From: Acidobacteriota bacterium
GTDB taxonomy: Bacteria > Acidobacteriota > Terriglobia > Versatilivoradales > Versatilivoraceae
Length of the DNA: 64,000 nucleotides
Reading direction: 5' to 3'
Assembly: GCA_022826755.1 (NCBI GenBank)
Contig: JAJDUG010000008.1
Span: 1-64,000, forward strand
The notes beneath the pieces are model-generated. The model saw nothing but the letters and a program-made list of their open reading frames with translations. It did no database searches and had not been told where the DNA came from. The position numbers and the translations under genes are program-made. Positions 62,914-64,000 of this stretch are shown here, one piece after another. Position 1 is the first letter of the stretch. Every line of letters begins with the position of its first letter.

Positions 62914-63258
62914 GTGCCGGGTTACGTGCCGAAAAAAGGGGATTTCGTGATCCTGACCTTTGATCCGCAGGCAGGGCACGAGCAAAAAGGCCGCCGCCCG
63001 GCTCTGGTCGTCAGCAATACGCTGTTCAACCTCCATACCGGGCTGGCCATGGTCTGCCCCATCACCAACACCTTCAGGAACATTCCCTTTCACGTTTCAG
63101 TGCCCGAAGAGTCGTCTCTCTCGGGGTATGTCATGGCCGAACAGATCAAGTCCGTTGACTACGCGAGCCGCAAGGTGAAGTTCGTCGAGAAGGCGCCGGG
63201 GCCGGTGCTCAATGAAGTCCTGAGCCTCTTGGATGCCTGCCTCTATGATCCGGGGTGA
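62914..63258 (+). CDS. mazF: MazF/PemK-type endoribonuclease toxin
   Basis: 114 residues; GTG start directly after the antitoxin stop. PemK/MazF fold: YVPKKGDFVILTFDPQAGHE, QKGRRPALVVSNTLFN, AMVCPITNTFRNIPFHV, SSLSGYVMAEQIKSVDY, and VEKAPGPVLNEVLSLLDACL at the end. The catalytic Arg (RRPALVVS) and Thr (PITN) positions match the family, so it should be an active mRNA interferase restrained by the antitoxin. It converges with the ammonium transporter gene. Confidence 0.92.
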   Translation: MPGYVPKKGDFVILTFDPQAGHEQKGRRPALVVSNTLFNLHTGLAMVCPITNTFRNIPFHVSVPEESSLSGYVMAEQIKSVDYASRKVKFVEKAPGPVLNEVLSLLDACLYDPG

Positions 63259-63348
63259 CTCCGTTGCCGGCCCCTCTCGGCCGATCTGTGCCGACCCGAT
63301 CCCGAAGTCGGAATTCAGTCCGCCGGTGGGTTCGGACTCCTTCCCTAA

Positions 63349-64000
63349 TCAGACCTCCAGGTTGTACCCCTGCTCCTCGTGGAGAGAGATATCCAGCCCC
63401 TCGGTCTCGTCCTCCTTGGAGGCTCGCAGGCCGATGATCCCATCCACCACCTTCAGGAGGATGAAGGAGACCACGCCGCTGTAGACCAGGGTGACCACCA
63501 CGCCGATGACCTGGACTCCGAACTGGGAGCCGATGGTCATGCCGTCGGCCAGACCCTGCCCGCCCAGACCCTCGGCGACGAAGACTCCGGTCAACAGGGC
63601 TCCCACGATTCCGCCGACGCCGTGGACACCGAAGACGTCCAGGGAGTCATCGTACCCCAGCTTGTACTTGAGGATGGTGGAGGCCCAGAAACAGCAGGCT
63701 CCGGACGCGATCCCGATGACGATGGCCCCGAGAGGCCCCACGCTGCCGCAGGCGGGCGTGATCGCCACCAAGCCGGCCACGGCGGCGGTGACGATTCCCA
63801 GCACGCTGGGCTTGCCGTTCCTGACCCACTCGATGAACATCCAGGTGAGGGCGGCGGATCCGGTGCACACCTGTGTGACCAGCATGGCCATGCCGGCGGC
63901 GCCGTCGGCGGCAAGGGCGCTTCCGGCATTGAAGCCGAACCAGCCCACCCACAGCATGGAGGCCCCCACCACCGTCAAGGTCATGCTGTGCGGCGGCATG
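63349..64000 (-). CDS. amt: Ammonium transporter (Amt), N-terminus beyond window edge
   Basis: At least 217 residues; the frame is open to the right edge. Amt landmarks: PHSMTLTVVGASMLWVGWFGFNAGS, MAMLVTQVCTGSAALTWMFIEW, GIVTAAVAGLVAITPACG, LKYKLGYDDSLDVFGVHGVGGIVGALLTG (second pore His in VHGVGG). Several membrane segments and a cytoplasmic tail (RASKEDETEGLDISLHEEQG) follow. Imports ammonium, usually regulated by PII. The P-II gene, if adjacent, is outside the window. Confidence 0.93.
   Translation of the reverse strand, partial: MPPHSMTLTVVGASMLWVGWFGFNAGSALAADGAAGMAMLVTQVCTGSAALTWMFIEWVRNGKPSVLGIVTAAVAGLVAITPACGSVGPLGAIVIGIASGACCFWASTILKYKLGYDDSLDVFGVHGVGGIVGALLTGVFVAEGLGGQGLADGMTIGSQFGVQVIGVVVTLVYSGVVSFILLKVVDGIIGLRASKEDETEGLDISLHEEQGYNLEV

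Noticed and set aside
1-64000. tRNA, rRNA or riboswitch genes.
   Set aside because: No cloverleaf, rRNA core or recognisable riboswitch sequence was seen on either strand by eye; a covariance-model scan would be needed to be sure.

Overview
The window is high-GC DNA from a heterotrophic bacterium, most likely an acidobacterium. The clues are a very large Oar-like TonB-dependent receptor with an N-terminal carboxypeptidase-regulatory fold, an FG-GAP/ASPIC-UnbV repeat protein, an NtrC-type system driving an ABC transporter, many Tat-type RR signal sequences, and three planctomycete-like cytochrome-DUF1549-DUF1553 plus DUF1501 pairs. Phylum placement is inference from gene content only; a planctomycete or a related uncultured lineage is not excluded. 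No rRNA, tRNA, CRISPR array or phage module was seen.

Layout. Positions 1-5600 hold a sensor kinase (cut by the left edge), an NtrC-type regulator, and an ABC transporter (ATPase plus large membrane protein), all on the minus strand. Just upstream of the ATPase lies a near-consensus sigma-54 promoter, with a TGGGAC-N6-GTCCCA palindrome about 85-100 bp further upstream. Positions 5.9-8.4 kb hold three gene remnants, each looking like an internal deletion (fumarylacetoacetate-hydrolase family, VOC extradiol dioxygenase family, DegT aminotransferase), around an intact secreted double-Cache protein. Positions 8.5-15.8 kb are a minus-strand run of mostly exported catabolic proteins: an alpha/beta hydrolase, a Tat-signal DapA/NanA-type aldolase, a BNR sialidase-like protein, a cupin, an unknown protein and a GH42-like protein.

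Positions 15.9-37.7 kb carry a DUF1080 protein, the three DUF1553/DUF1501 pairs, a second sialidase-like protein, and a divergent couple of a dimethylglycine/sarcosine dehydrogenase-like flavoprotein and a folate-dependent aminomethyltransferase-like protein. Positions 37.9-54.8 kb are mixed: an orphan antitoxin, metallophosphoesterase-amidase-ribokinase, a TPR protein, two phytanoyl-CoA dioxygenase-type enzymes, a cupin fusion, an HpcH/HpaI aldolase, two amidohydrolases and an aldo/keto reductase. The right end holds the TonB receptor with a clear intrinsic terminator, the ASPIC/UnbV protein, a class III aminotransferase, a MazEF-type pair and an ammonium transporter cut by the right edge.

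Working together, the exported hydrolases, oxidoreductase-like proteins, cytochrome modules and the TonB receptor suggest a scavenging zone for complex glycans and small organic compounds; this is inference from context. The intergenic spaces hold several dispersed repeat families: a CACGAAGG-type repeat, a TCCTGTTAATCCTGTGCATCC repeat, a GGGACGCCCGCGTTCCCGGG hairpin family, a heptamer repeat forming a 22-nt perfect inverted repeat, and a GTGCCTCAGACC module placed exactly 7 nt after three stop codons. These repeats and the sigma-54 control region are the most interesting non-coding signals.
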